In this document: positions 32,673 through 45,022 of the stretch, piece after piece
Layout: each line of letters starts with the position of its first letter
Position numbering within the stretch: position 1 is the first letter of the stretch
Translations under genes and position numbers: made by a program
Assembly: GCA_016165875.1 (NCBI GenBank)
Contig: JABBOT010000002.1
Coordinates: 15,455,125-15,519,124 of the forward strand
DNA: 64,000 nt
From: Acanthopleura granulata
Taxonomy: Eukaryota; Mollusca; Polyplacophora; Chitonida; Chitonidae
Direction of reading: 5' to 3'
The notes under the pieces: generated by a model
Told to the model about the DNA's origin: nothing
Seen by the model: the letters and a program-made list of their open reading frames with translations, nothing else
The model's database searches: none

Positions 32673-33314
32673 ACATACACAGGTAATATATTTCGCTGTA
32701 TACATACATGGCGAAAAGGTGGTCGATTTCAACTGAGATAGTCCTACAACAGTTTGGTCCAACAGTTTTTCCAAATCTAGCATTTTTAAAAGGCGCAGGT
32801 GGGACAGTTTGTTTATTCGATAATCTGTGCCCGACGCCGTTCACAAGAAATTTACACTTACCAGATGGCTTCGTTCAGGATCGACCTTCGACAGCTATCC
32901 GACCTAAGTAGGAAGAGCTGGATTCCATGCAACATGCGACATGCAGTCGCAGCTGCCATCGCTTTATCTTGAAACATCAGTATGGCCCCGATGAGATATC
33001 ATTTTTTCCGCGCAGTGGCTAGCCGGACAAAACTGTCTTGACTGCTGTTCTCTTGCACTCAAGTTGCCGGTTTTCCCACTAAACTTCATCCTAAGACAGG
33101 AATGATCAGCTTTGACCCAATTCCTTAAGCTTCCCATTAATAAATCACCGTAAGTTGAAAATTTCTTATAGCCTCTGATAGTAACAAAATTCAATAATTT
33201 TCTCTGCAATATATATCCCCAGATGGGCGTCAGTGAATCAAAGGTAGTCTTATAGGCAATATTCCCATTATGTGCTAAGTAGTACAGACGTTTTCGTGAT
33301 ATAATTCAGGTTTA

Positions 33315-33346
33315 CAAACAAAACAAAACAAAACAAAACAAAAAAC
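33315..33346 (+). repeat. Simple repeat (AAAAC)n
   Basis: About five AAAAC units ending in an A run. Confidence 0.9.
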
Positions 33347-34174
33347 CAGAACTTCTTGAAACGTTTCTACCACATGGTGATTTGTTTTCGATTTGGCTGA
33401 CAAATCTGACCAAGGGGAGACAAATTCGTGCTAAAATCTGGTAACCTTCACCATATGTTATTTCTGGAAATTAAAGACGACCCCTTATATCATAAGTCGT
33501 AAATTAAGACTTAAAGCAACCTGTAAACCGATGGCAATTTATGTAAGCTGACGAAGTGTTTTTATCTGTGTGGTGGGAATTACTGTATATATGAAGGAAT
33601 TTATTTTGGTTACGAATTCATCTCATTTCGCAGTTGACGTGTGGTCTACTTTACGGCAGAGATTAAGCCCCGCCTTTTGGGAAGAGGAACGTCCGCTATG
33701 TATTCACACGTAAACAAAAGATGTGATCGTCTTTCGGATGGAAAACTCTGATCAGTGTAATCAACAAACAACATTTCCCTGTGATTGTAGCATGACTAAT
33801 CTGTTGTCGCTCATGTGAGATCTATTTGTGACTACTTAATCTAAAGACCTTGTGAGAAATGTACAACCACCTGAGGGTCGTGTAACATGCCTGGTACAAC
33901 AACAACGTCATTTTGACAGATGTCATTGAGATAGGCCTCTCATTTTTTGGAAACATCCACGTATTCTTTGTGTTAAACCCTTGTTTTCGTAATACGTACG
34001 TTATTTCTGGCAAAGTTGAGCTATGACCGTGAATAGAGAGACTACCGTACAGTTGACCAAATTCCATATGTTCACTGCCGGATGAAACGTTTGAACTGAG
34101 GAAGTATCAAAATACCTGGTAGAGCGTCTTCAGGGAAAACAGTGTAGAGGCCAACGAAGAACGAACTCATCAAA

Positions 34175-37100
34175 ATGGCCTCTCCAAATGTGGAGCAGAA
34201 GGACATTGACTGGGGTAAGAGTGTAGTTATCAGATGTACATGTGCATGTTAAAGTCTTATCCAATATCAACACAAACTATTTTGTTATAGTAATAGTAGA
34301 AATATTAACTTTTAGTTTTCAAAATAGTTTTAGTCTGTACTGGTTTTTAACCAATAACCATATTGCTCCCAGAATCAATGTTTCTGGGAGCAATATGTCA
34401 AATGTTATTGCCCTAGCTCTTAATATGAATCCTGTTCATTCTGCTAAAAAGTTGTTAGCGGTATTTTAAATGTGGCATGCTGATCCCGAAGTTTGCGTGT
34501 CTTTAATGTTGCCCTCTCATACTTCTGAGTTTTTAATCTTTTTAGAAACCACATTTTTCACCAAATTCTGGGTGACGAAAGGCATGAAAAACAAAATGCT
34601 GTGCGCAAGAATCAGTAACGTTTGTAAAGAGGGTAAATCATGTTTAATCTGAGAAAGTGGTAGATGTTTGTTAACTTGTAGTTTTGCAGCACCTTACAGT
34701 GTTTTCCTCATAGCTCCAGTGTGTGTGAGATTAATTGCACAGTCAGTTGATCTGGCAGTTTATGTCTATAATGACAGGAGAGAATGCTCACATTTACTTA
34801 CACAGAGGTTTGTAGGCTTTTCCACAGTCTGATATCTGCAGGCTCTCTCTACCCTGAACTTTTTGGGCCTTCAACAACTAAACCCTTTAATGGTTTGTTT
34901 CAACCCTTGACCCAGAAGGTAATGGGTACAGTCTTATGTCAGGAGGTTTGCCAAGTAATTGGAGTAGAGGTTTATCAAGTGAAAAGGTGTAGAGGTTTTG
35001 TATGAGCTGTGCCTGGTTTCCTAAATCTGTAAATCAGTTAATCATTTGGCAAGTTTAATACACATCTACACAAAGTAACAGAAGGTGATTCTGGCACTAG
35101 TACTCAGGCCAACAAGATTGAGGCATTGTCTCTCCTACACAGTATCAAATGAAAATATCCGCTGACCAAAACACTCTCTACCAGAGTGCCTGCTTTATAT
35201 GTGCACAATATTGTATTGTGTTCAGTTATTTAAACTGTTATGGAGCATTTTGATATCACGGGATGCATGTTACAGAGATAAACTGATAAACTGTGCATTT
35301 TTGGAGCACTCAACTTTGAAACAGCCAGATTACATTGGTGCTGAACAGATGACGTGAGGGTGATCAATTGAGACACAAGTATTGGTTGTTAAAGACAAGA
35401 AAAGTATCAAACTATTTAAATTATGCATATAACCATGATTCTTACTTCATCATATTTCATATCAGAATGTATCATTATTATTGCAAACACACATTTAATT
35501 TTCCCCAAGCCGCTAGCTTGCGAATACATATATATTTATGAAGCAGGCATTTTGACTGTAAAATTGTCCAATACCTAGCACTCCAGAAACAATATCTGAA
35601 TTTGTATAATAACACAAGCCTGACATAATCAAGAGCCTGTTTAGTATGAATTTGGGTGTTTACAAACAGGTTAAACCAGAGAAATAAAGGGTCTTTCCAG
35701 GATTGATATTTCTGTTAACCATGTTTGCTGGGTTATGCTTTGCACAGAGGAAGGCAGCAGCCTCGGTAGCGACACAGAGATGGTGGAAAACCCTGATGAC
35801 CCACAGCTAGAGTTTGATGATGCTGGTCTGGAGCTAGCAGCTCAGGCAGGTGAGTGGTCACCATGGTTACCTCAGTGTATACATATTGTGGATATACATG
35901 TATATGGTTAATTCGGACATCAGTATAGATTTATGTAAAAAAAAAAATGGCTTCTACTACATGGTTAGAATACTTCAGTGACCATGCCATGTACATGCAG
36001 GTGCTAAACCCTAGTTGCCACCTGACTGAAATATTCCACACGTATATTTCTTAAAAACAATAAGAGCTTGATTGTAATCTCAAAGAATTTTCACATTATA
36101 ATCCACATTTGAGTACAGTCTGTTTTTTGCTGTAAAAGTAGTCCAGTTATCACAGTATTTAATTCACTTTTGGATTTGGTTTTATATCATTTTGTTGATA
36201 GTTTTCTACTCTCAGACATGAAGCCGGCAACCATTGTGGTTTTTTATTTCTATTATATTTTTTTATATTTTTTTTTTTGTTTATTTGTATCTGTGACTTT
36301 TATCTCTGATTTGGATGTTTCTTTCAGCTGATCACCTTGACTTAGATTTCTCTGTTAACTTTTCATGGTGTAAATATACATATATAATCTGCTGCTGTTG
36401 TGTATATAGGATCCAGGCATTCAGACTCAGTTGTAGCATACTCGGGCACCAACAAGGCACAAATAGCAGCTATAACATACATGCTGGGTAGGCCATCTTT
36501 ACCTGTCCGCATGTCTGCCTGTGTCCGTGGTCATGAAGACAGCATGCTATAACAAAGACAACAGCCATGACCCTGACTGGCATTTTGTCTCCTGAAATCC
36601 CCATAATGATAACCTGAATCTAACTGTGCTAGACTCGTCATGACATTCATGTATTTCTGTGTGCCTCCCTCCCAGTACTAAACTGTAGTGGAATACACAC
36701 CATGTTGAAACCTTTAGAGGAACTGCAAACATCAACTAAACATTGACAACTCGTGCCTGTGCTTTCCTTAGCATGACAGAATATTTACTTGGTACCAGAT
36801 ACATGTGTTTTCACTTCTGATCAAGTAATTCAGAATGAAGTGACTTTTATGTTCATGTGTGATGCAAATGGAACCTCATATGTGCCATTTTCATGGGGCT
36901 ATTTTGCCTTTTTCAAGTTCACCTGAGAAAACTTTCTGTGAGTGGAACAACTCGCTAATTCTTATGCATTTGATGTAATTCAGAGTTTATGCAAATTTCT
37001 CTATTGCTTGACACTAAGAGATTATAACTTAATGAGCCAGTTTCATATATTAGATGTTATTGGAAATTTGACAAACACCTTTCTGTTGTCTGTGAATTTA

Positions 37101-40100
37101 TTTGATCATTAACTGTGTTTACAACAACAGATGTGGCTGAACTTAATTCCAAATGAACAAACTTACCCCAGTGGCAGTATAAAAGCCCATCTGGGATGGT
37201 AGTAAATCATGTTTTAAACAAAAATAACAGCATAATGTGAAATGGTATTGTACTTTTATTTTCTACAGAGTTGTATGTGTATACATTGCATGCAGAAATT
37301 TGCATGTCATTCAAACATTTGCAGTCACATGCACCTGGAGAATGCATGTAGAGTACCTGTACATGTGTCCCTGTCACACAGGTCTAGTGTAGAGAAGGCT
37401 GTTTCCGACTACATGGTCCTGTATGCAGCTGGCTGTCCCATCCTGTGAATCCAAGTCTGTGCCAGGCTTGACCCACAGCTGGTCCAACCTGTTTACTGAC
37501 ATGACACTGTTTCTTTAATGATTGTCTTCAGGAAATCTGGGACAGATTAAGGCTGTCATCATCAGCTGAGCTGCCTGATCTGTTATACCAAACTGCATGG
37601 AGGCTCTTTTCTTCTTGTTTTTCTTTTTGTTTGTTTCTTTATTGTTGTTTTTTTTTTTTTTTTACAATAACATATGCATGCAATGTTTTGTCTCCTTTTC
37701 TTCATGATGAATGTAATTGTAAGGTTGCTCTGTACATATGAAAAGATCTCTCTCTGTATAGAACTTTGAGAAATGTGTGAAAGATTGAGACTTTTAAGAT
37801 GTCTGAATGTCCACATGCACAAAGTGTCAAATGTGAGAAATGCCATGCATAAACTTCTGCACTGGAAATATGAGCTTCATGTAAGCTTTCTCACATGAAA
37901 CAACTTTCAGGACGATGACATCTGAAAGATAGACGTGTAGGCATTTTATTTATAGATACCAAATTTTGTTGCCATAGAGATAGGTTAAGCAGTGACTGTA
38001 TGTCATTCGTTATAATGGATTTAAATCAATAATTGTTCTGAGGACTAAATGTACATGCACAGTTATTTCAAACACAGCTGTGAAGAGGTCAGCCAATAAA
38101 TCCATATGTGATATTAGTACAGTTTTATTGCTTTATTAACTTTATGATTTCAGCAGATGATCAACTGGATTAAATGAATCTCAGCAGTTTTAGAGGCTCT
38201 TAGAACATCGACAGCTGTTAATGCTGTACATACAGTGTATGTCTGTGGACATGAATACTGCACACACATATTTTATCTCTACATGTATGCTCATGCCAGT
38301 CATGTATATTTGCTATGCACAAAAATCCTAGGCCTTTTTTCTTTGTTCAAAATACTCCTAGCATAAACACAAGCCAGAGAAATGTGTCCAGAGAAATACT
38401 GAAGTCGAGCAGATGCAGTAAATGTTAATATTGGTGTTTGTGCTCCAGTTTTCCTTTCAGCCATTAGCATTAATTTGTTGGATGGCTTGTCTCATTACAT
38501 TCACTCTTCTGAATGTTGTGTAAGGTCTAAGTACCGGTAGTCAGATTTACTTAATCCTGACCACCCTGGTACATGTAATCTTAACCATCTACCTGTCAAT
38601 CATCTAAACCATATACGTGCACCTGTTAATCCACACAACCCATAATTCCAACAGTCCTGTAGAGCTAAGAGCATGTTTTAAGCTTCTCTTGAGTTCCACA
38701 TTTATTATTTCAGGTTACATGTACATGTAGCTGACACATGATGTAAAGCTCTGTTTACCTGCAGCATTTTTGTATTGATTCTAACTGATAGCATCTGTTC
38801 ATTATTAATAATCTAGACGCAGTCTCAGACTTTCATGTGATACGTGTTTGCATATCTGTTGTGCAAATATCCTCTTGCGGATGTCCAATGGCAAACTTCT
38901 GTATCCCAAAAAGGAATGGCATTGTGATATGCCGAGCAGTCCTTTGTAGGAGGCCTGATTTAGTAATGAATTTTTTTTTCCTTTTTTGTTGATAAAAATA
39001 AAAGATGATAATGAAAAATGGAGCTAGATTATGAGAAATCCCTGTATTTGGATAAGTCAGTTTTACTGTCGTTGACAATAACTTTACCCCCAGTCTCAGA
39101 CCTATAGAGATGTGTGCTTGGTTTATAACTTGCCCCTGGATATGCATTGTGCACAGTGGGATTAAAACATTGCCTTCTCATTGGACCAATACAGTGTTCT
39201 TCTCCAAGGTCTGAGCTCATTCCAAACCTTAGTTCTTACTCTTTTCTCCTCAAACATATTGCTTTGAAGGTTGTTGCTATTCCCATTAAATTTCATTTTA
39301 AACAATTTTAAATTTTGAATTTTAAGTGAGTTGCCAGTCTGGATTCTACATTTAATGAAGATTGGGGATACAGGGGATATTTCTAGTCAGTTGTTGACTT
39401 CTACGATCACAAGCCTCAAAGTTTATCAGAATAATGGTGAAGACTTTGTTTGCTTAGTGAGTGAAAATAACCAGGGTGTATTGTTAAATTGAACATTTTA
39501 TGTAAATGCAGAGCAACAGTTAGAGATAATGAGAGCATTGTCATGTTTTGGAGGTTAAAATTCCACGTGCTGTAGAAACAGGTAACATATCTTAGCAGTA
39601 AATAGTCAGCCCAAGAGACTCTTAAAAGTACAATATTTGTACACGTAGAAATGTGCTGGCACAGTATTTAAATTCAATTTTGCAGACAGTGTTTAGGTTT
39701 ATCGTCGCTTACAACACTGTTGTGGACGTATCGAGACAGTGTCTCCTGCGGCTTGAACACAAGGCTGACATGTATAATGATGTCTCACTATAATGCCATT
39801 ACAGGCTCCACAGAAAATAATTATGTGTATGTCATTCATGTCTGATTGAATTTGCGTTGACTTTGTGCATCTTGAATTGAAATGGGCATGACTGTAAAAT
39901 CACAGTGACTGTTCATGCAGATAATTGATTATGGATAGTGTATGCAGAATACCTGTCATTGTGCACTTACAGTGTAGGTGCGGGTTTCTAGTGACAGTGC
40001 ATCATGTAATGTACATGTACATCTGTTTTCATACCATTGAATGTTGAAGTTTTTTGTGTGTAATAATTCTTTGCTGCTTTTTATATATCACTGTGCAGTA

Positions 40101-43100
40101 CAGCATGTACATGTACCCTAGCATGGTGAGTGATGTGTTTACAATTCTTGCTCTCAGACAACTGGGTGGGCATCAATGTTTCAAACTTCATAGTCAGTCT
40201 TGCGCAGTGTATAAAGATTCTAAATGCATATTCTGTGACATTTATTCTTATTTGTAAAGATACATGTACATTTATGTATATTTGCTGATTTTTGGGGTTA
40301 TCACCTTACAGAATAAAAAGTTGAATGTTGCTCTATGACAAGTCTGAAATGTTCCTAATGCCCATTATACCTGGGAGTACATAGAGATATGTTTTCATGG
40401 AGATTTCAGTATGAACATCACCTGTATTTTATGTTACACCTGTGACATTTGTTGTTTATTTGCATTCATTTCAGAGCTGGATGCTGAAGAAGGTATACAT
40501 TTTATTTTATTTCAACAGCATGGGTTCACATTCATTTGTCCTTCCAGTAGTAGATTTAAAAGTCTTCATATTGTGATTTATTTTCTTTGTCTTTTGTGGT
40601 ATTGTTTCTTGTTGTACTCCTGTGTTGTCTTTACAAGGTTTCTTGACAAATGCATATGTACCAGTTAAAGCCAGATTGATATACATTTAATTGCATACCG
40701 TTTGATAAATTAAACACATACTTGTATACATACATTTTTAGATCAGTTCTCTTTAAACATAAATTAATGAAGATGCATGTACATATACGTTCACATAACT
40801 TTGCTCGAATACACACTCACACAGCTGTTAAACTCATGTACATGTAGATTGATGTTTCCTGATCAGTTAGAACATCAAACATTCCAGAATATATATTAAT
40901 TTCATAAACTGACATTGTTGTATATTGGATATTTTTTGCACTGCTCTGGGTTCAAGAGACATTTAATGGTGACATGTTCTGTCGGGCTGGCAGTGGTTAA
41001 CGTACTTGTACAAAATATTGTCAGACTTGCTGTGTGTATGGAGAACAGGTACAAGGACATGACTCCTTGTGGAACACTTACTTCCATATATATGTGGGAC
41101 ATTAATGACCACACTGCATCTTACGATTTTCAAGCATACATATACTGTGTTTAAGACTTTTGTAGTCCTGACACATGTAGTTTTGGTGCCTAAAACCTGA
41201 CATTTAGTGTTTTACAAAACTGTAAAATGTATAGAATAAGTCTATACATACATTACACACCTTTTCCAGTGACAATTTTCTGCAGGAGTGATGCTGTTCA
41301 GTTTTTAGAAATTCCCCATGTACATGTACATACCTTGTTTTCACAGGAATAATACTTCGGATAAAAATGTCTGTAACCATCAGTACCAACAAGATATTTC
41401 TCTGGCGAGCATTAAATTTTTAGTATTTAATTCCGAACAGAATGGTAGGAACCAGCATTTTTCATGCATTTAAGACTGCTGGGCCTAAAGATGTTATCCT
41501 TCGCCACATTCTGTAAACCTAATGTTGTAGACGTGATGGTTGACAGATAGTGCACATGATGGTGCATTGACTGGCTGTACATATACCAGGTCAAAGAATG
41601 TGACAGTTGCTGTGGAGTACAGCACAGTAGATAAGCACATTAATACTGTTATGGTGCAAAACATCGAAACATGACTGTACATGTAAACAATCGCTAATCT
41701 ACCGAGAAGTACAAAGGTACATGTATGATTACAAAGGCACGTACATTTGTGTTTATATACAGTCTAGTTGTGTGTCACAATAACTGGCCTATAACAACTA
41801 CATAACAAGTAAAGCTTTGGTTACATCGGGGTATAATACAATAACATCTACACCCCCTGCTCTCTGATGAACTATACACACGCATGTAACTGTAATTCAC
41901 TGGTGCTCCAAATAAGGCTGGATTTCCTGAAGGCTGTGTTTAAATTGGTCATTTCTTTCCTGTTTTTAATTGACATATTCTACATGTACATGCAGAACAG
42001 ACAGTGTTATGCCATGTCTGAATGATAGGCAACTAGTGTGTACTGTAACTTTTTGTGCTTTGTATGTATACAAGCATCAGTCAGATATATGAAATATGAA
42101 CCCCCCCCCCCAAAAAAAAAAACACGGTTGACAGATTTTATTTTATTTTTTATCTCTACATCAAACTTAGAGATATTCCGATGATCTTAGAATATGCAAT
42201 AGCATTAGCATGCCAAGCCTTGTTATTTTGCTGATGCATGTTTGTTTTGTTGCTTTGAAATATTGCATGGGCTTGGGAAAGGTACTAGAATGCTTGTTTT
42301 CAAGCAAAGTCATTTCCCTCAAGGTGTTGATATTTCTTTGTTTCTTTTTCCCTTGTAGAATTTTGTCTGGGTAAACATTTGCATGGATTTATAATAATCA
42401 TATTAATATAGTATAGACAATAAACTGGCTGTGAAGATGTGATACGTACCATGTCATTACCATGGTGCTTTCAGCAGCTCGTGGATGTGAGGGTATTTTG
42501 GTAGGAACTTATGGCGGTATGGTATCCATGGTTGTTACTCCTGTACAGGGCTCCCTTCCATAACTTTGCATGAACAATTCCCCTGTATTACTAGACTGTG
42601 TTGAAGCAGAGTACAAGGCATGGGGACAATGCCAAACTGATGTTGAAATCAAGGCAAAAAAATAATTTAAAAAAAGAAAAAACAACAATAATAATAAGTA
42701 AAGTGGTTATGTTGTTCAGAGAATATGTATGTAGAGAAAGGTTTGTGTCAAAGTTACGAAACTCACTCGATTGGCAATTTATTTACTTTAGCCAGGGTTC
42801 TGAGGTGACATAGTGTGGGAGTTGCTGTGTATTTACCTGGTAAACACCATACTACAGCGTATCATCAGCCAGAGTTATGGAGCACAAGCAGCGTTCGATC
42901 TAAGCAACTACCATAACCGTGAATAGTGTATGGTAGTTATGTGTGAATGGCACTGTATTTTGCGGAAAGATTCATTGTTGACATCTTTCTGCTCTAACAC
43001 TGGTTCTCTTGTTGCTGAAGATCAATTCAGCTGTAATGGCAATGCAAGCCGATGTGTACACATATATATAATGAGTGCCCAGGGTAAATGTTTGTATATC

Positions 43101-45022
43101 ATACACTTGTAGCCTAGGCCCCCTGGTCCCGCTAAACTACATGTGTATATTTGTATTGTAGACTAGAAACTTCATTGAAAACTACATGTAGTATGGCAAC
43201 ACATGTTAAAGACAGATGTTGTCATCACAATTACAATCAAGTTGCCTGAAGATAACTTTCTGGAAGCAGAGTCAGATGCACGGCTATATTGTACTTACCG
43301 GTACACGTGTGGTTGTGTAAGATACAGAATCACATCATAACAACCATGGTAAAGGGTTTAAACTGGCTAGAAGATACATCTATACAGTCAGAAGGACATC
43401 AGCTTTGTAATATGAGAACACTGTGATAATATTACTGTTCATGTGAAAATTTTAAAATGTACATGTCTATCTAGCAACAAACGTTTGTAATTGTTTTAAG
43501 TTTAACACAAACATATTGCTTATTAAATTTGTTATGAATAGTAAACATACATATGCATCAGTTTATCAACAAGAATATAATTTATTTATCATCATGTCAA
43601 GACCTGAATATGCACTTTATAAAACTTCCTGGTGTAAGGGTAAACTGTTTGCTGGTCACATTTCAAGATTAGTGCTTAATTTACACCATAGAGTAGTGAA
43701 GCAACTTTTCTGTGTTTGTGTTGTCCAGTAAAAATTATACCAGTTCTCACAGAGAACCTCTCTTTCAATGGTTGAGGAGAAATTACTCCTATCTGTCTGT
43801 CTGGTGTGTGATATATGGTAGATGTTCTCTGGTTGGGAATTAAGGTACAGTGCATACTCAGAGAGTGTTAAATTCAATAGACAGTATTTGAGATGGGGGT
43901 GAAGAGGTGGTTGTGCTCTTTGTGTGTCCTGCAGGGAACTGTATTGACAGTTCACTTATCCTTAACTCATGACTAATTAATCTCAACAGGTATGATATGC
44001 ACCACTGATTTAAAGCTATACATAAGTATTTGCATATATATAAATATATATACATATGTACACACACATCTATATCTGATACATGTAGGTCAACCAGACA
44101 AAGCTGGTTATTTGTAGAATATGATTTGTAAATATAAAAAAGTTGTCTTTGTTCTCTTTGTTTTACTGGAGATAAAGTGAACCCAATTCTGATTATCCAT
44201 CTGTGTATTTTGGCATTCCAGTAATAACGTTATGGCGTTCACTCACACTTTGTGGGGTTTGTCAGTGTACATATAAATATACCAACCAGGAAGTTTATAA
44301 AACAGAAAAAGGCTTAAATAATCACACATGATAGATTTTGTTATAAATATGGTGTGTTTAATAAATGCAGATCTACTTCATGAATCATTTGATTATATGT
44401 GGCCATTTTTCTTTCTACAATAAAAAGCATTTTTAATTTATATTTACATACATGTTTAAAAAATCTTCCCTCTTACACATATTGCAATCAGTATTAAACT
44501 GCTGAATACGTTTGATCATTATCAATGTTTTTGACTCTGTCAGAGTTGGCTAAAGAGGAATCTGAGAGCGGGGCATTTAGAAGCGGGTCGATCACACCGG
44601 ATGGGATTATAGATGAAGATTTCGAAAAGGAGCTGGGTATGCCAAGCCAGGTAGGAGAGTTTTAATGGACTTGTATCCTGATTATTCACAAATTTCTGCA
44701 TATTATAACCGCATGGCTGTAAAGGGAAAATAAGTTTTTATAGTGTATTAGTTTACGTTTACACAGACATGTACATGTATATCATGATTTGAGCCTACTT
44801 ACATGAAGTGTCTTCACCAAAGTGTGTGACAGGGGAAAGAGGGTTAAAAAGCTGGTTCAGTACCCTGGTCCAAAGACAATCATGTGCGTTCAATGTCTTC
44901 CTTACCTTGTGTTTCCGGACATCTGTATTAATGTTGGCATCGTTTGTCTTGTCAGGATTCCATTGATGAGGATGAGGGGGAGTACAGTGACATTTCCAAA
45001 CACGGTATTGTGGAGGTGGCTG
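34175..45022 (+). CDS. ARHGAP1: ARHGAP1 N-terminal exons (34175-34214, 35748-35849, 44544-44650, 44956-45022)
   Basis: These encode [13 protein letters not shown], then [39 protein letters not shown] and [20 protein letters not shown]. The region is acidic and serine-rich and lacks a fold signature until KHGIVEVAG, which opens the SEC14/BCH domain. Donors are ggg|gtaaga, cag|gtgagt, cag|gtagga and ctg|gtaagt. The nearly 9-kb gap between 35849 and 44544 holds two candidate optional exons that keep the frame (phase 1 on both sides). Confidence 0.88.

Larger units (their letters stand above)
30670..34174. other. Intergenic region and presumptive ARHGAP1 promoter/5' UTR
   Basis: No supported coding exon. 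Contains a 20-bp minisatellite (32056-32362), an antisense SINE (32508-32672) and an AAAAC tract (33315-33346). The last 600 bases before the ARHGAP1 ATG are locally richer in CpG and probably hold the promoter, but I see no confident TATA box or initiator. Confidence 0.5.
36488..44543 (+). other. Large ARHGAP1 intronic region
   Basis: Apart from the candidate microexon at 40475, I see no exon, gene or intact repeat here. The DNA is AT-rich with frequent ATGTACAT palindromes and a C11/A11 tract at 42101-42122. Short open frames are scattered and unsupported. Regulatory elements may be present but cannot be recognised. Confidence 0.5.

Noticed and set aside
37261..37448. A possible ARHGAP1 exon after ttttctacag at 37259
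   Set aside because: It is open for about 27 codons in the needed phase but then stops, with no donor before the stop.
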